Part shown: positions 53,102 to 53,800 of the stretch, piece after piece
Numbering within the stretch: position 1 is the stretch's first letter
Layout: every line of letters begins with the position of its first letter
Source of the DNA: Liquorilactobacillus satsumensis DSM 16230 = JCM 12392
GTDB taxonomy: Bacteria > Bacillota > Bacilli > Lactobacillales > Lactobacillaceae
Reading direction: 5' to 3'
DNA: 53,800 bases
Assembly: GCF_001435195.1 (NCBI RefSeq)
Contig: NZ_AZFQ01000023.1
Span: forward strand, 39,072 to 92,871
The notes under the pieces: generated by a model
Seen by the model: the letters and a program-made list of their open reading frames with translations, nothing else
Told to the model about the DNA's origin: nothing
Databases searched by the model: none
Made by a program: the position numbers and the translations under genes

Positions 53102-53695
53102 ATGAATTTAGTTCCTACAGTAATTGAACAATCATCTCGCGGAGAACGTGCCTACGATATCTACTCACGCTTGTTAAAAGATCGGATTATTATGCTTTCC
53201 GGTGAAGTCAATGATGACATGGCAAATGCAATCATTGCGCAGCTGCTTTTCTTAGATGCACAAGATTCTGAAAAAGATATCTATATCTACATCAACTCTC
53301 CTGGTGGCAGTGTTTCGGCTGGATTGGCAATTTACGATACAATGAATTTTGTCAAAGCTGATGTTCAAACAATCGTAATGGGAATGGCAGCTTCAATGGC
53401 CAGTGTACTAGCGACTGCTGGCGAAAAGGGCAAACGTTTTGCCTTACCAAACTCAGAAATATTGATCCATCAACCATTAGGTGGAGCGCAAGGCCAAGCA
53501 ACCGAAATCAGTATTGCGGCTGAACATATTTTAAAAACCCGCAAACTGATTAACAAAATTTTATCCGATGGTTCTGGTCAAGATATCGAAACCATCAATC
53601 ATGATACTGAACGTGATAAATTCATGACGGCTTCTGAAGCTGTCTCATACGGTTTAATCGATGGGATTATGAAGAATAAAAAAGAAGTCAAATAA
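53102..53695 (+). CDS. clpP: ATP-dependent Clp protease proteolytic subunit
   Basis: ClpP forms the tetradecameric protease that works with ClpX, ClpC or ClpE. The catalytic serine is in [10 protein letters not shown] (residue about 98), histidine in [13 protein letters not shown] and aspartate in HDTERDKFM. It has 197 residues. GAGGAGG lies nine bases ahead of the ATG; the in-frame start at 53084 overlaps the ribosome site. A CtsR box upstream makes it a class III heat-shock gene. Palindromic repeat copy 4 follows as a terminator. Confidence 0.98.
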   Translation: MNLVPTVIEQSSRGERAYDIYSRLLKDRIIMLSGEVNDDMANAIIAQLLFLDAQDSEKDIYIYINSPGGSVSAGLAIYDTMNFVKADVQTIVMGMAASMASVLATAGEKGKRFALPNSEILIHQPLGGAQGQATEISIAAEHILKTRKLINKILSDGSGQDIETINHDTERDKFMTASEAVSYGLIDGIMKNKKEVK

Positions 53696-53745
53696 GCTGG
53701 TTTAATGCTTGGATTGTCTATAATCAGGTAATTCAAATAAGGCTA

Positions 53746-53800
53746 GGGGCTGTGACAAAAGTTAACTTTTGTCACAGCCCCTCTTTTATTCCGGATAAAC
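53746..53800. repeat. Palindromic intergenic repeat, copy 4, with 19-bp flank
   Basis: GGGGCTGTGACAAAAG and CTTTTGTCACAGCCCC form a perfect 16-bp palindromic stem followed by TCTTTT. The flank to the window end (53782-53800) is the exact inverse of the flank of copy 2 at 7407-7425. It lies behind clpP and probably terminates it. Confidence 0.85.

Overview
The window is a low-GC Firmicutes chromosome. Gene content and order (clpP, rpoN, cggR-gapA-pgk-tpiA-eno, secG-rnr-smpB, ung-pta-tsaE, mecA, spx) point to a member of the Lactobacillaceae. I cannot name genus or species with confidence.

Chromosomal left arm (1-23186). Most genes are on the minus strand. In coordinate order they are: mecA and spx (Clp-linked stress control); a metallo-beta-lactamase-fold hydrolase; two plus-strand genes (an ABM/HmoB-like protein and a VanX-like D,D-dipeptidase); the anaerobic ribonucleotide reductase pair nrdD-nrdG behind a probable NrdR box; a TIGR01440 (YwlG-like) protein with a replaced C-terminus; the overlapping ung-pta-tsaE set; a plus-strand trio (HAD phosphatase, LURP-one-like, GNAT); the secG-rnr-smpB group; the glycolytic operon cggR-gapA-pgk-tpiA-eno with a recognisable CggR operator; rpoN; and tRNA-Arg(CCG). 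A palindromic repeat with a GGGGCTGTGACAAAA arm occurs four times in intergenic, terminator-like positions.

Prophage (about 23174-51990, 28.8 kb). It is inserted in the 3' end of tRNA-Arg(CCG) and bounded by a 14-bp att core. From the right end inward it has a tyrosine integrase, a fragment of a second integrase, a C1-like repressor, two paralogous excisionase-like HTH proteins, a Rha-family regulator, a replisome-organizer-like protein, broken antirepressor sequences, many small early proteins, an HNH endonuclease, and an HK97-type late operon. That operon runs terS, terL, a small membrane protein, portal, a protease-capsid fusion, connectors, major tail protein, frameshifted tail chaperone and tape measure. 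It stops at the tape measure, behind a terminator. I find no distal tail, receptor-binding, holin or endolysin gene, so the element looks defective or helper-dependent.

Between the tape measure and attL lie an OB-like lipoprotein, a small membrane protein, a 1.28-kb non-coding region full of inverted repeats, and a two-gene unit: an ABC-type ATPase with overlapping stop/start to a protein with a PD-(D/E)XK-like motif. This pair is the best candidate for an undescribed defence system. A second surprise is a DUF1541 (YdhK-type) domain in the linker of the protease-capsid fusion.

Right chromosomal flank (51991-53800). It holds the native tRNA terminator, a small unknown gene, and clpP behind a textbook CtsR box. 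MecA (ClpC adaptor), Spx (ClpXP substrate) and ClpP therefore all lie in this window.
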